In this document: positions 34,962-43,762 of the stretch, piece after piece | Layout of the letters: each line of letters starts with the position of its first letter | Numbering within the stretch: the stretch's first letter is position 1 | NCBI GenBank assembly: GCA_020636025.1 | Contig: JACJYQ010000006.1 | Coordinates: 372,001 to 436,000 of the forward strand | Reading direction: 5' to 3' | From: Lewinellaceae bacterium | GTDB taxonomy: Bacteria > Bacteroidota > Bacteroidia > Chitinophagales > Saprospiraceae | Length of the DNA: 64,000 nucleotides | Notes under the pieces: model-generated | Database searches by the model: none | Told to the model about the DNA's origin: nothing | The model's input: only the letters and a program-made list of their open reading frames with translations | Made by a program: the position numbers and the translations under genes

Positions 34962-36047
34962 ATGGCATTGACGATCGAAAAGAAAAAACCTCTCCGCAAT
35001 CTATACAACCGGGTTAATCGCCAGGAATTGAAAGAACGGATGCGCAACAGCACCGAAGAGCGCATTACATTGTCTTATTACAAATACGCACAGATTGCCG
35101 ACCCCAAGGCATTTCGCGATGAATTGTTTCAATTATACCAGAGCCTGGGAGTGTTAGGCCGCATTTATGTAGCCAGGGAAGGCGTTAATGCGCAATTATC
35201 GGTTCCGTCTGATAATTTCGAGGCGTTCAAAAATGCTATGAACGAATACCCGATGTTCATGGGCATGAGACTCAACATTGCCGTGGAAGCTGATGGTAAA
35301 TCATTTTTCGCGCTGATCATCAAGGTGCGCGACAAGATCGTGGCCGATGGCATCGATGATCCCGAATTCAATCCGGGTAATACCGGTACCCACCTGAATG
35401 CCGAAGCCTGGAACGAATTGACCAGCGATCCGGATACCATCGTGGTGGATATGCGCAATCACTACGAAAGCGAAGTGGGGCATTTTGAAAATGCCATAAC
35501 ACCCGATGTGGCTACTTTCCGGGAAGAGCTACCCCATGTAGCCGAATTACTTTCAGACAAAAAGGAAAAGAATATTCTGATGTACTGCACCGGTGGCATC
35601 CGTTGCGAAAAGGCTAGCGCGTATATGAAATACCGCGGTTTCGACAATGTATTTCAACTGGAAGGCGGGATCATTGAGTACGATCGACAAGTAAAGGCCC
35701 AGGGACTTGAGAACAAATTTATTGGCAAGAATTTCGTTTTTGATGAGCGCCTGGGAGAGCGTATCAGCTCTGACATCATTGCCCATTGTCACCAGTGCGG
35801 CGCTCCGGCCGATACCCACCACAACTGCGCCAATACGCATTGCCACATCCTGTTTATTCAATGTCCGGAATGCGCCGAAAAGTATGACGAGTGCTGTTCT
35901 GAAAAATGCGCCGATTTTATCCAGCTTCCTCTGGAAACTCAAAAAGAACTGGCAAAAACTGAAGTCTTCAATGGCTCTAAATTTGGGAAGGGCGCTTACA
36001 AGGCTTTTAGAAAATCCGGGCCTGAATTGCGCATGAAGGAGGATTGA
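34962..36047 (+). CDS. trhO: tRNA uridine(34) hydroxylase TrhO
   Basis: A 361-residue rhodanese-family enzyme (YceA) that makes 5-hydroxyuridine at tRNA position 34 using O2. The N-terminal acylphosphatase-like domain ([35 protein letters not shown]) is followed by a rhodanese domain with active-site loop [16 protein letters not shown] (catalytic Cys in CTGGIRC) and a Cys/His-rich C-terminal segment ([20 protein letters not shown]) that may bind zinc. Compared with the E. coli protein it has the Cys-rich tail, as in many Bacteroidota. With mnmD at 23.5 kb, two wobble-uridine modification genes are in the window. Confidence 0.92.
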   Translation: MALTIEKKKPLRNLYNRVNRQELKERMRNSTEERITLSYYKYAQIADPKAFRDELFQLYQSLGVLGRIYVAREGVNAQLSVPSDNFEAFKNAMNEYPMFMGMRLNIAVEADGKSFFALIIKVRDKIVADGIDDPEFNPGNTGTHLNAEAWNELTSDPDTIVVDMRNHYESEVGHFENAITPDVATFREELPHVAELLSDKKEKNILMYCTGGIRCEKASAYMKYRGFDNVFQLEGGIIEYDRQVKAQGLENKFIGKNFVFDERLGERISSDIIAHCHQCGAPADTHHNCANTHCHILFIQCPECAEKYDECCSEKCADFIQLPLETQKELAKTEVFNGSKFGKGAYKAFRKSGPELRMKED

Positions 36048-36092
36048 GCGCAAAATATTTCGTTCTTTCGCAGAAGAAATATCGCCTCCGAC

Positions 36093-38102
36093 ATGTCAAA
36101 AAAACATCAGCGTAATACTACCCGCTCCGGTTCCGGCCGGAAAAGCAAAGCTTCTGGCGCCAGTCCGGAATTCTTCCAAAACATCAAATTGCAAAGCTGG
36201 CTGATTTTTGGCTTTGCTTTCCTCTTGTACGCCAATACACTCGGGCACGGATTTGTCCTTGATGACGGGATTGTCATCACCGAAAACGTGTTCACCAAAG
36301 ACGGGGTAAAAGGCATTGGCGGCATACTCGCCCACGATACGTTTTACGGATTTTTTCAACAGGAAGGCTTAGAGAACCTGGTTGCCGGAGGCCGGTACCG
36401 TCCCATGTCGCTGGTGTTGTTTGCCATTATATATCAGCTTGTCGGTGCCAATCCTTTTCTCTTTCATTTGGTTACGGTGTTGCTGTTTGCCTTTACCTGT
36501 CTTGTCTTGTACAGGGTATTGCTCAGCTTGTTAAACGCCCGATATTCAGAAATTGCCACCAAAGCGGCCTGGCTTGGAACCATGCTCTTTGCCGCGCATC
36601 CGGTGCACACTGAGGTGGTGGCCAACATAAAGGGTTGTGATGAATTATTGGCACTATTGGGTTCATTGGGCGCTTTGTATTACGCATTAAAAGCCTGGGA
36701 TAGTGGCGAACGGAAATGGGCGCTTTGGTCAGGCATCGCCTTTTTGATAGCCTGTCTTTCCAAAGAAAATGCCGTGACCTATGCCATACTAATTCCATTG
36801 GCTATTTGGTTTTTCAGAGACAAAGAAGAGGATAAAGCGACTACATCGGTTTGGCGCAACAGCATGCCAATTTTTGCTGCAACAGTAGCCTTTTTGCTGA
36901 TCCGCGGCGTGGTTTTACCCTGGTCCAGCTCCTTCGGCAACACAGCCAGCGCTGAACTGCTCAACAACCCATTCCTGAAATATGAAGGTGGTCAATGGGT
37001 AGATTTCAGTTTTTCTGAAAAATTTGCCACCATTTTCTACACGCTGTGGGAGTATGTTCGGTTGCTGTTTGTCCCGCATCCCCTCACGCATGATTATTAT
37101 CCAAGACACATAGACATGATGAGCTTTGGCAACCCAATGGTTTTGTTGAGTCTGGCCATGTATGGCTTCCTGGCCGTATGGGCCATTTTGGGCTTAAAAA
37201 AACGAGACCCCATTGCCTATGCCATTTTGCTGTATCTGCTTCCGCTGGGCATTGTTTCCAACATACTTTTCCCCGTAGGTACCAATATGAGTGAGCGATT
37301 TATTTTCATGCCATCCATAGGTTTTAGCCTGGCAGCTGGCATTTTCCTGAGTCGCAACTGGGATAAAAACAAAAGCCTGGTTACCGGTATTTTTGGTATC
37401 GCCATGTTGCTTTTCTCGCTCAAAACCATAAGCAGAAACGCCAATTGGAAAAGCAACGACAGCCTGTTTATGACAGATGTAGAGGTGTCAAAGCACAGCG
37501 CCAAATTGCAGAATGCCTGCGCCCAGCTTTTGCTGGATCAGGCAAGAGAGGAAAAGGATTTAAACAAAAAACGCCAGTTATGTCAGGATGCAGTAAAAAG
37601 GACCAATATCTCTTTAGAATACTATCCAGAGTTCAAAGCATCCATTGTAGTAAGGGCGGGCGCTGAACTGGAGATGGAACAATTTGAGGAGGCCATTAAG
37701 GATTATCGCAAAGCGCTTAGTCTGGCGCCTGATGACAAGCAACGAAAGGTCATGCTGGCGCTGGCGCTTCGCGAATACGGCAAATATTACGGCCAAAAAC
37801 GCAATGACCTAGCAAATGCATTTAAAAACCTGAATGAGTCCTGGGACTTGAACCCGGAAGATCCTGAAACAGCTCGCCTCCTGGGAGTGGCCAACTTTGT
37901 GCAGGGCAAGCAGGACGAAGCCATCGCCTGGTATCAGAAAGCAGAAAAAGCTGCGCCCAATGATGCTGCCTCACTTTGGGAACTCGGAATCGCTTACGCA
38001 AATCTGGGGATGCAGGAAGTTGCGCAGGCGCTACACGCAAAAGCCATGGCACTCGATCCCGACATTGCACAGAAAGCCGCTGCTGGTTCATTAGGAAATT
38101 AA
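36093..38102 (+). CDS. TMTC-like GT-C/TPR membrane protein, copy 1
   Basis: A 669-residue protein with about eleven membrane segments in the first ~460 residues and TPR helices in the last ~190 (for example FEEAIKDYRKALSLAPDDKQ and DEAIAWYQKAEKAAPNDAAS). The first extracytoplasmic loop carries the GT-C acidic motif in HGFVLDDGIVIT, and HPVHTEVVANIKGCDEL, KENAVTYAILIPLAIWFF and HPLTHDYYPR match the TMTC family (DUF1736). TMTC proteins are protein O-mannosyltransferases in animals; bacterial relatives are presumed lipid-linked sugar transferases. The N-terminus is a Lys/Ser/Arg-rich cytoplasmic tail. The paralogue follows after 31 bases. Confidence 0.85.
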   Translation: MSKKHQRNTTRSGSGRKSKASGASPEFFQNIKLQSWLIFGFAFLLYANTLGHGFVLDDGIVITENVFTKDGVKGIGGILAHDTFYGFFQQEGLENLVAGGRYRPMSLVLFAIIYQLVGANPFLFHLVTVLLFAFTCLVLYRVLLSLLNARYSEIATKAAWLGTMLFAAHPVHTEVVANIKGCDELLALLGSLGALYYALKAWDSGERKWALWSGIAFLIACLSKENAVTYAILIPLAIWFFRDKEEDKATTSVWRNSMPIFAATVAFLLIRGVVLPWSSSFGNTASAELLNNPFLKYEGGQWVDFSFSEKFATIFYTLWEYVRLLFVPHPLTHDYYPRHIDMMSFGNPMVLLSLAMYGFLAVWAILGLKKRDPIAYAILLYLLPLGIVSNILFPVGTNMSERFIFMPSIGFSLAAGIFLSRNWDKNKSLVTGIFGIAMLLFSLKTISRNANWKSNDSLFMTDVEVSKHSAKLQNACAQLLLDQAREEKDLNKKRQLCQDAVKRTNISLEYYPEFKASIVVRAGAELEMEQFEEAIKDYRKALSLAPDDKQRKVMLALALREYGKYYGQKRNDLANAFKNLNESWDLNPEDPETARLLGVANFVQGKQDEAIAWYQKAEKAAPNDAASLWELGIAYANLGMQEVAQALHAKAMALDPDIAQKAAAGSLGN

Positions 38103-38133
38103 TCCCGTTCTTTAGCCTACGAAACTAACCGTT

Positions 38134-40152
38134 ATGTCCAAACAGTCACGCAAAGCAAATACTAAAAAATCTGCTCGCAATCAATCAGCAACGCCTGCAG
38201 CAACAGGTAGTGCTTCTTTTCAGCTTCCGGCATTTATACGCAACATATCCCTTCAAAGCCGACTGATTTTTGCTTTTGCCTTTTTGTTATATGCCAACAC
38301 CTTGCAGCACGGCTTTGTGCTGGACGACGCGATTGTCATCACTGACAACATGTATACTCAGGAGGGTATCAAGGGCATAAACGGAATACTTTCTAAAGAT
38401 ACTTTTTTTGGTTTTTTCAAGGTAGAAGGAAAGGAAACACTCGTCTCCGGTGGTCGTTACCGTCCCATGACGCTGGTATTTTTTGCCATTTTGTACCAGA
38501 TGGTAGGCGCTGCGCCATTTGTTTTTCACTTGCTAACCGTGCTTCTGTTCGCAGCTACTTGTGTACTCTTTTATCATACCTTGTTGTTGTTATTTGGGGG
38601 AAAGGAAAATGATCGCGCTGCTCTTATATCCTGGCTTGCCGCTGTGCTGTTTGCCGCACATCCCATCCATACCGAAGTAGTTGCTAACATAAAGGGCTGT
38701 GATGAAATTGTGACCATGTTGGGTAGCCTGGCAGCACTCTTTTTCACCGTGAAAGCCTATGACACCGGTAGTAAAAAATGGACGATCCTGGCTGGGATTA
38801 CCTTCTTTTTCGCTTGCTTATCTAAAGAAAATGCGGCCGCTTTTGTCATATTGATTCCGATGGCCTTGTGGTTCTTCAGGGGAGGCAGCTCCGCGGAAAA
38901 AGCAAACAAACCATCTGTATTAGCCGCATCTGTTCCTATTTTCATTGCTTTTGCTCTGTTCTTTTTCCTGCGTGGAAGCATTCTGCACTGGCGCTTTGGC
39001 GGCGCTCCGCTGGAATTAATGAACAATCCTTTTTTGAAGATTGAAGGAACACAATGGGTGCCTTTCGCTCCTGCAGAAAAGCTGGCTACTATTTTTTACA
39101 CCCTGTGGAAATACATTCAGCTGCTTTTCATTCCACATCCGCTTACACACGATTATTACCCACGTCAAATTGGGCTGATCACTTTTGCCAATCCGCTGGC
39201 TTTGCTGAGTGTGGCGGTGTATGCCTTTTTGGGATATTACGCCATCAAAGGCACGCAAAAGCGCAATCCACTGGCGTTTGGCATCTGGTTGTATTTGCTG
39301 CCGCTTGGCATTGTGTCCAACATAGTATTCCCGATTGGCACCAACATGGGAGAGCGATTTGCCTTCATGCCCTCTCTCGGTTTTTGCCTGATCATCGCCA
39401 TTTTGCTTGCGAATTTATTCCCGAAAAACAGGAATCTGGTATTGGGACTATTTGGTATCGCCATTGCCTTGTTTTCATTAAAAACCGTTACCAGAAACAC
39501 GGTGTGGGCAAGTAATGAAACACTGTTTCTAAGCGATGCGGAAACGTCTTTTAACAGCGCCAAACTACAAAATGCTTGTGGCGGTGTGTTGTTTGATAAA
39601 GCCACTAAGGAAGAAACCCTGGATAAACAAAAAGAGCTTTGCAGCAGAGCGCTGAAACATCTCGATCAGGCGGTTAAAATATACCCGAATTACAAGGATG
39701 CCTACATCAGCCGTGGTGGTTGTCAATTTGTGCTTCAGAATTACGACGCAGCCATTGCCGACTACCGTACTGCCATAAAACTGGTTCCCGACGAACCCAA
39801 ATACAAAGGCTACCTGGCCCTGGCGCTCCGGGATGGCGGCAAGTTTCAGGGAGAAAAACAAAACAACCTGGCCAAAGCCTTGACCTACCTCACAGAATCC
39901 TGGCAGTACAACAACAAAGACCCGGAAACAGCCCGACTATTGGGTGTATGCTATGGTGTTCAGGGAAAACACGCCGATGCCATTATGTGGTTTGGCAAAG
40001 CGGTTGAGCTTCAGCCGGATAATGCTACCTATTTGTGGGATTTAGGCCTGGCCTACTCTGCCTCCGGTAATTTGGCTAAAGGAGAAGAAATACGGCAGCA
40101 AGCGCTGAAAATTGATCCTACTATCATGGAAACCAGAGGCGGGAAGAAATAA
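38134..40152 (+). CDS. TMTC-like GT-C/TPR membrane protein, copy 2
   Basis: A 672-residue paralogue of the preceding protein with the same layout and high similarity through the whole length: HGFVLDDAIVITDNMYT, HPIHTEVVANIKGCDEIV, KENAAAFVILIPMALWFF and HPLTHDYYPRQIGLITF, then C-terminal TPRs (YDAAIADYRTAIKLVPDEPK). The two arise from tandem duplication. It probably transfers a mannose-type sugar from a polyprenyl donor to exported proteins or glycans. A HAD phosphatase of the heptose/sugar phosphate type follows by 14 bases, supporting a sugar-modification role for the trio. Confidence 0.85.
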   Translation: MSKQSRKANTKKSARNQSATPAATGSASFQLPAFIRNISLQSRLIFAFAFLLYANTLQHGFVLDDAIVITDNMYTQEGIKGINGILSKDTFFGFFKVEGKETLVSGGRYRPMTLVFFAILYQMVGAAPFVFHLLTVLLFAATCVLFYHTLLLLFGGKENDRAALISWLAAVLFAAHPIHTEVVANIKGCDEIVTMLGSLAALFFTVKAYDTGSKKWTILAGITFFFACLSKENAAAFVILIPMALWFFRGGSSAEKANKPSVLAASVPIFIAFALFFFLRGSILHWRFGGAPLELMNNPFLKIEGTQWVPFAPAEKLATIFYTLWKYIQLLFIPHPLTHDYYPRQIGLITFANPLALLSVAVYAFLGYYAIKGTQKRNPLAFGIWLYLLPLGIVSNIVFPIGTNMGERFAFMPSLGFCLIIAILLANLFPKNRNLVLGLFGIAIALFSLKTVTRNTVWASNETLFLSDAETSFNSAKLQNACGGVLFDKATKEETLDKQKELCSRALKHLDQAVKIYPNYKDAYISRGGCQFVLQNYDAAIADYRTAIKLVPDEPKYKGYLALALRDGGKFQGEKQNNLAKALTYLTESWQYNNKDPETARLLGVCYGVQGKHADAIMWFGKAVELQPDNATYLWDLGLAYSASGNLAKGEEIRQQALKIDPTIMETRGGKK

Positions 40153-40166
40153 TCTTTAAAAATTTA

Positions 40167-40700
40167 ATGCAAACCCTTTTTCTCGACAGAGACGGCGTCA
40201 TAAATAAAAGAATTCCAGGCGATTATATCCGATCCCCGGAGGCATTTGAGTTGTTGCCCGGGGTAGAAGACGCCCTAACCATGCTCTCCAAAAAATTTGA
40301 CCTGATCATCGTTGTCACCAACCAGCAAGGAATCAGCAAAGGGTTGATGAGTGAATTGGATCTGGCCAATGTTCATCAAAAAATGCGCGAGCAAATAGAG
40401 GCCGCTGGAGGACGAATTGATGCGGTGTATCACTGCCCCCATCTGAGTGCAGCAAATTGCCCATGCCGCAAACCTGCTACCGGAATGGCCTGGAAAGCTT
40501 TGCAGGATTTCCCAACAATAGATTTCGAAAATTGCTGGATGGTAGGTGACTCTATTTCAGATATGAAGTTTGCAGAAATCCTGGGACTGCGAAAAGTGCT
40601 TATTCGTGGTAAATTTGAAGAGCTGGAAAAACTGAAAGATATCCAGGTGGATTACACCTTTGATGCCCTTCTTGATTTTGCAAGGCTGTGGGCAATGTGA
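40167..40700 (+). CDS. HAD-IIIA phosphatase, GmhB/HisB-N-like
   Basis: A 177-residue HAD phosphatase with FLDRDGVINKR (nucleophile D7, acid D9), the VTNQQGISKG motif II, and VGDSISDMKFA motif IV. A zinc-binding loop CPHLSAANCPCRKPATGM (C-x-H ... C-x-C) is the signature of D-glycero-D-manno-heptose 1,7-bisphosphate 7-phosphatases, distinguishing it from most other HADs. It should dephosphorylate a sugar bisphosphate in the cytoplasm during nucleotide-heptose synthesis. Start codon is 14 bases after the second TMTC-like gene; a modest terminator follows at 40751. Confidence 0.85.
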   Translation: MQTLFLDRDGVINKRIPGDYIRSPEAFELLPGVEDALTMLSKKFDLIIVVTNQQGISKGLMSELDLANVHQKMREQIEAAGGRIDAVYHCPHLSAANCPCRKPATGMAWKALQDFPTIDFENCWMVGDSISDMKFAEILGLRKVLIRGKFEELEKLKDIQVDYTFDALLDFARLWAM

Positions 40701-40750
40701 TTCCAGTTCCCTCCACTTCATTGTTAAAATTTTTAACAAAAGAAATACAC

Positions 40751-40771
40751 CGGGTTAAAGCCCCGTTTTTT
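40751..40771 (+). terminator. Possible intrinsic terminator
   Basis: CGGG-TTAAAGC-CCCG followed by TTTTTT. The stem is only four to five pairs, so it is weak, but it is well placed 50 bases after the phosphatase gene and before gldN. Confidence 0.4.
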
Positions 40772-40895
40772 AGCCGTTCCTGATCAGAACAATACTCCCG
40801 ACTTCCGATCCATTCTTTCCAACAAAAAACCATTGCGGCAACGGCCTTCGCCGCAGGCATTATTCCATTTATTCACCAACTTAAACTTTACCTAC

Positions 40896-41750
40896 ATGAC
40901 AAAAATGTTGTCTGTGCAGGCAGTCAGGCTATTGCTCTGCCTCACCGGGAGTCTGTCTTTTATGCCCATCGCATCCGGACAGGAACCCGAAAATTACCCA
41001 ACACCTCTGGATGATATTACTGAAAGGAGTGTGGTGGCCAACCACCAGATACTAACCTACCAACCCATTCGCGAAGCCGACATACTTTGGGAAAAGCGCC
41101 TGTGGCGAATTGTGGATGTTCGGGAAAAAATGAATCAGTCATTTACGGCCCCGGAATCCCCCCTGTTCAAAATCGTCTTTGATGCAGCCATTGATGGTAC
41201 GCTCCCTGTATACTCCACTGAAAACGACCGATTTACAAAACGCCTTACGCTGGATCAAATTGAAAGCAAACTGTTTAAGATAGATACGATTGTGACGATT
41301 GATCTGGAAACAGGAGATGAGATGATCAAGATCGTGCAAAATGACATTAGCTGGGAAGATGTTAAGCGATTTCGGATAAAGGAAACCTGGTTTTTTGACG
41401 CCAATACAGCTACGCTACGTCACCGAATCCTGGGCATTGCACCGCTGTTGGAAGTAAGAAATGAAAATGGAGACTTTAAATTTGAAATGCCGCTATTCTG
41501 GGTGCACTACCCATCGAGCCGTGAATTATTGGCCAGGCACAAGGCCATAACTCACATGGACAACTGGGCCAGTACAACTACCTGGGAAGATGTGTTTGAA
41601 ATGCGCTATTTCTCTTCCTCTGTGATCAAGGAAAGCAATGTCCGAGATCTTCGATTGCAGGATATGTATGCCGGGGAGGAATTGGTTCAAAAAGCTGAAG
41701 CCATCGAAGATGAAATCTTCAACCGGGAACAGGACTCCTGGATGTGGTAG
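40896..41750 (+). CDS. gldN: Gliding motility/T9SS protein GldN family
   Basis: A 284-residue exported protein (signal peptide up to about residue 28, IASGQE). The core matches GldN: READILWEKRLWRIVDVREK, MNQSFTAPESPL, PVYSTENDRFTKRL, SWEDVKRFRIKETWFFD, MPLFWVHYPSSRELLARHKA. GldN/PorN forms the periplasmic ring with GldK of the T9SS, which exports the sorting-domain proteins in this window. The gene normally lies last in gldKLMN; here it stands alone, so it could be a relocated or an extra (GldO-like) copy. ATG at 40896 was chosen because it begins the signal peptide; the upstream frame from 40833 has no similarity. Confidence 0.88.
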   Translation: MTKMLSVQAVRLLLCLTGSLSFMPIASGQEPENYPTPLDDITERSVVANHQILTYQPIREADILWEKRLWRIVDVREKMNQSFTAPESPLFKIVFDAAIDGTLPVYSTENDRFTKRLTLDQIESKLFKIDTIVTIDLETGDEMIKIVQNDISWEDVKRFRIKETWFFDANTATLRHRILGIAPLLEVRNENGDFKFEMPLFWVHYPSSRELLARHKAITHMDNWASTTTWEDVFEMRYFSSSVIKESNVRDLRLQDMYAGEELVQKAEAIEDEIFNREQDSWMW

Positions 41751-41782
41751 GATAATTCCGATAAGCTCGGAACATTAGCAAG

Positions 41783-41856
41783 CATTCATAATTCATAATT
41801 CATAATTCATAATTTGACTTAATTATGAATTATGAATTATGAATTATGAATTATGA
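41783..41856. repeat. ATTCATA/TATGAAT inverted array
   Basis: About four ATTCATA units followed, after GACTTA, by about five TATGAAT units, giving a ~70-base A/T palindrome between the convergent gldN and bacilliredoxin stops. It is the cleanest copy of this family. Confidence 0.75.
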
Positions 41857-41865
41857 TCAGGTGGG

Positions 41866-42279
41866 TTAGCAGTAAGAATTGTAGGCAGCGCGCAGGTTTT
41901 CTGCGATAATTTGGGCAGGACGACCTTCGATGTGGCGGCGCTCCAGGAAATGAACCAGTTTGCCGTCTTTAAACAAGGCAATGCTGGGTGATGAAGGTGG
42001 ATATGGAGCCAGGTATTCGCGCACTTTGGCGGTAGCTTCCATATCTACGCCGGCAAAAACGGTGTATAATTTTGCCGGTTTTTTATCATTTTGCAAAGAA
42101 AGCTTGGCTCCCGGACGTGCCATAGCGGCTGCGCAGCCGCAAACACTGTTGACTACCACCAAAGCAGTGCCTTCCTGATTTTCAAATAACTGGTCAACAT
42201 CTGCGGATGTGGTAAGGGCCTCAAAACCGAATGCGGTCAGGTCCTGTGCCATGGGAGTGGTGAGTGCTTCTGGATACAT
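41866..42279 (-). CDS. Bacilliredoxin (BrxA/BrxB family)
   Basis: A 137-residue thioredoxin-fold protein of the YphP/YqiW family. The active-site motif is CGC in VVNSVCGCAAAMARPGAKLS, characteristic of bacilliredoxins that remove bacillithiol from proteins; the rest (LYTVFAGVDMEATAKVREYL, PSSPSIALFKDGKLVHFLER, RHIEGR) matches the family over the full length. ATG at 42279 is the right start, because a promoter element at 42328-42335 (minus) lies between it and the longer frame. It probably protects or reactivates protein thiols after oxidative stress. Confidence 0.92.
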   Translation of the reverse strand: MYPEALTTPMAQDLTAFGFEALTTSADVDQLFENQEGTALVVVNSVCGCAAAMARPGAKLSLQNDKKPAKLYTVFAGVDMEATAKVREYLAPYPPSSPSIALFKDGKLVHFLERRHIEGRPAQIIAENLRAAYNSYC

Positions 42280-42327
42280 AATATTCTGAATAGACTTTTT
42301 TAAGAGAGTTTTTGTCGAGTAAGACAG

Positions 42328-42335
42328 CAAAGGTA
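42328..42335 (-). promoter_or_regulatory. TAnnTTTG promoter element for bacilliredoxin
   Basis: TACCTTTG on the minus strand; the transcript would start near 42322, giving a ~43-base leader to the ATG at 42279 and excluding the upstream frame start at 42330. Confidence 0.6.
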
Positions 42336-42383
42336 AACAGCTTTACAGACCAGTTGGTTTTAAAAAATGCCGCTTTTGTTGCA

Positions 42384-43133
42384 CTATTTAGACTTCGACT
42401 TCAACTTCTTCATCAATTTAGCGGCTTCTCTGCTTCGCGAATCGCCCACATGAATGCCCGAAAGGGCTTGTTCACAGGCGCTGTAGTTACCCTCCTTTAA
42501 ATAACTCAAAGCAATATACCAGATGGCTTCCGACCGCAGCGCAGACTGCCCTTCAGCTATAGGTTCTAATGTTGCTCTGGCAGGTTCAATTTTGTTAAGT
42601 TCAATTTGACATATTCCCTTGTAGAGGCGTGCCGTAATGTTGGAAGAATCTGTTGAAATTATCTGGTCTAAAGCAATTTCTGCTTTCTGGTAATTTTCAT
42701 TGGCAAATGCTTTCTCAGCATCACTTATGGCGGTGCTGGTTTCGCCCCTTAAGGTTAAAGATAATGGGTCGTGCTGTGCATAGTGTTCATAAGTGGGCGT
42801 AGCTCTCTGCTGAAACAACCAAATCACCGACAACAGAAATACTACGCTGGCAGCGGCGGCCATGATCAGTCTTCTCAGATTAACCCGCGCTTTCAGGGGT
42901 GTTCGCTTGTTTTGTTCAACCTGAAAAAACTCCTTTTCAACAGCTGCAAGAGATTCAATGAACTCCTGTCGTTTTCCCCTTCTCCGTGGATAGGCTTCCA
43001 TATCTTTTTGCAACTCAAATTCCTGTTTAAAGACCTCGTCACGCATAACCCGTTGTTCTACCATGACAACATCTTGTGGAGACAGCAAACCATTGAAATA
43101 ATTATGGATCAGTGTAAAATCTTTTTCATTCAT
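42384..43133 (-). CDS. Membrane TPR protein, anti-sigma-factor-like
   Basis: A 249-residue protein with a cytoplasmic N-terminal helical region of ~85 residues (NYFNGLLSPQDVVMVEQRVM, resembling the zinc-less anti-sigma domains of Bacteroidota), one membrane helix at 87-107 and an extracytoplasmic set of TPR helices from about 135 (NYQKAEIALDQIISTDSSNI, ARLYKGICQIELNKIEPARA). The order and location directly after an ECF sigma gene (35-base gap) suggest it holds the sigma factor at the membrane and releases it on a periplasmic signal, although it lacks the canonical zinc anti-sigma motif. Confidence 0.65.
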   Translation of the reverse strand: MNEKDFTLIHNYFNGLLSPQDVVMVEQRVMRDEVFKQEFELQKDMEAYPRRRGKRQEFIESLAAVEKEFFQVEQNKRTPLKARVNLRRLIMAAAASVVFLLSVIWLFQQRATPTYEHYAQHDPLSLTLRGETSTAISDAEKAFANENYQKAEIALDQIISTDSSNITARLYKGICQIELNKIEPARATLEPIAEGQSALRSEAIWYIALSYLKEGNYSACEQALSGIHVGDSRSREAAKLMKKLKSKSK

Positions 43134-43168
43134 GAAAGGCCGGTTTTAAAATATTAAAATGGAGTTTC

Positions 43169-43732
43169 TCAGATGGCCATTTCCGCATACAAACTACGCC
43201 AACGTTCTCCGCAGGCATTCTTTCGCCGGTACAGGGTATCGAGGCTGTTCATTTGCAGTTGCTCCACAACTTCCTTCGGACTCAGTCCTTTGGAAAGCAT
43301 GGTTAGCAAATTGCGACACAATTCACTGAGCTGCTCAAATGCACGTCCCAGGCGGTCCTGTTTTTCCTTTTCTGCCAGGCTTTCTTCCGCCAGGGTGAGT
43401 GCATCAGCATCTCCTTCTTCTGTATAACGGCGCTCTTCTTCATTTCTTACCTCCGTATCTCTGCCTTTTTGTCTGAGTTTGTCAATAAATTTTCTGGAGC
43501 AAATAATGTGCAATAAAGCACCTAGCGGACAACTTAGTTCAAAAGCCGGATCCTGGGCTTTCTCAAACAAGGCTATAAGCCCTTCCTGAAATACATCTCT
43601 GGCATCCTCGAGTGCTCCGCCGCGAGATTGCACCCAGCGCTGCACGTTGTCTGCATGATTTACATAGATATCCCTGATCAGAATCTGATCATTTTGGCGC
43701 AGTGCTTCTATGTATTTATGGTCTGAATGCAT
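43169..43732 (-). CDS. ECF-type RNA polymerase sigma factor
   Basis: A 187-residue sigma-70 family protein. Region 2 is seen in RDIYVNHADNVQRWVQSRGG and ALEDARDVFQEGLIALFEKA; region 4 is the C-terminal helix-turn-helix (FEQLSELCRNLLTMLSKGLS, then PKEVVEQLQMNSLDTLYRRK). The insertion between them (KGRDTEVRNEEERRYTEE) is acidic and longer than usual. Encoded 30 bases after a twin-cyclase/ATPase gene and 35 bases before an anti-sigma-like gene on the same strand. It would direct RNA polymerase to an unknown regulon. Confidence 0.88.
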   Translation of the reverse strand: MHSDHKYIEALRQNDQILIRDIYVNHADNVQRWVQSRGGALEDARDVFQEGLIALFEKAQDPAFELSCPLGALLHIICSRKFIDKLRQKGRDTEVRNEEERRYTEEGDADALTLAEESLAEKEKQDRLGRAFEQLSELCRNLLTMLSKGLSPKEVVEQLQMNSLDTLYRRKNACGERWRSLYAEMAI

Positions 43733-43762
43733 AGGAGAATTAATTTTCCAAACACACCACCA

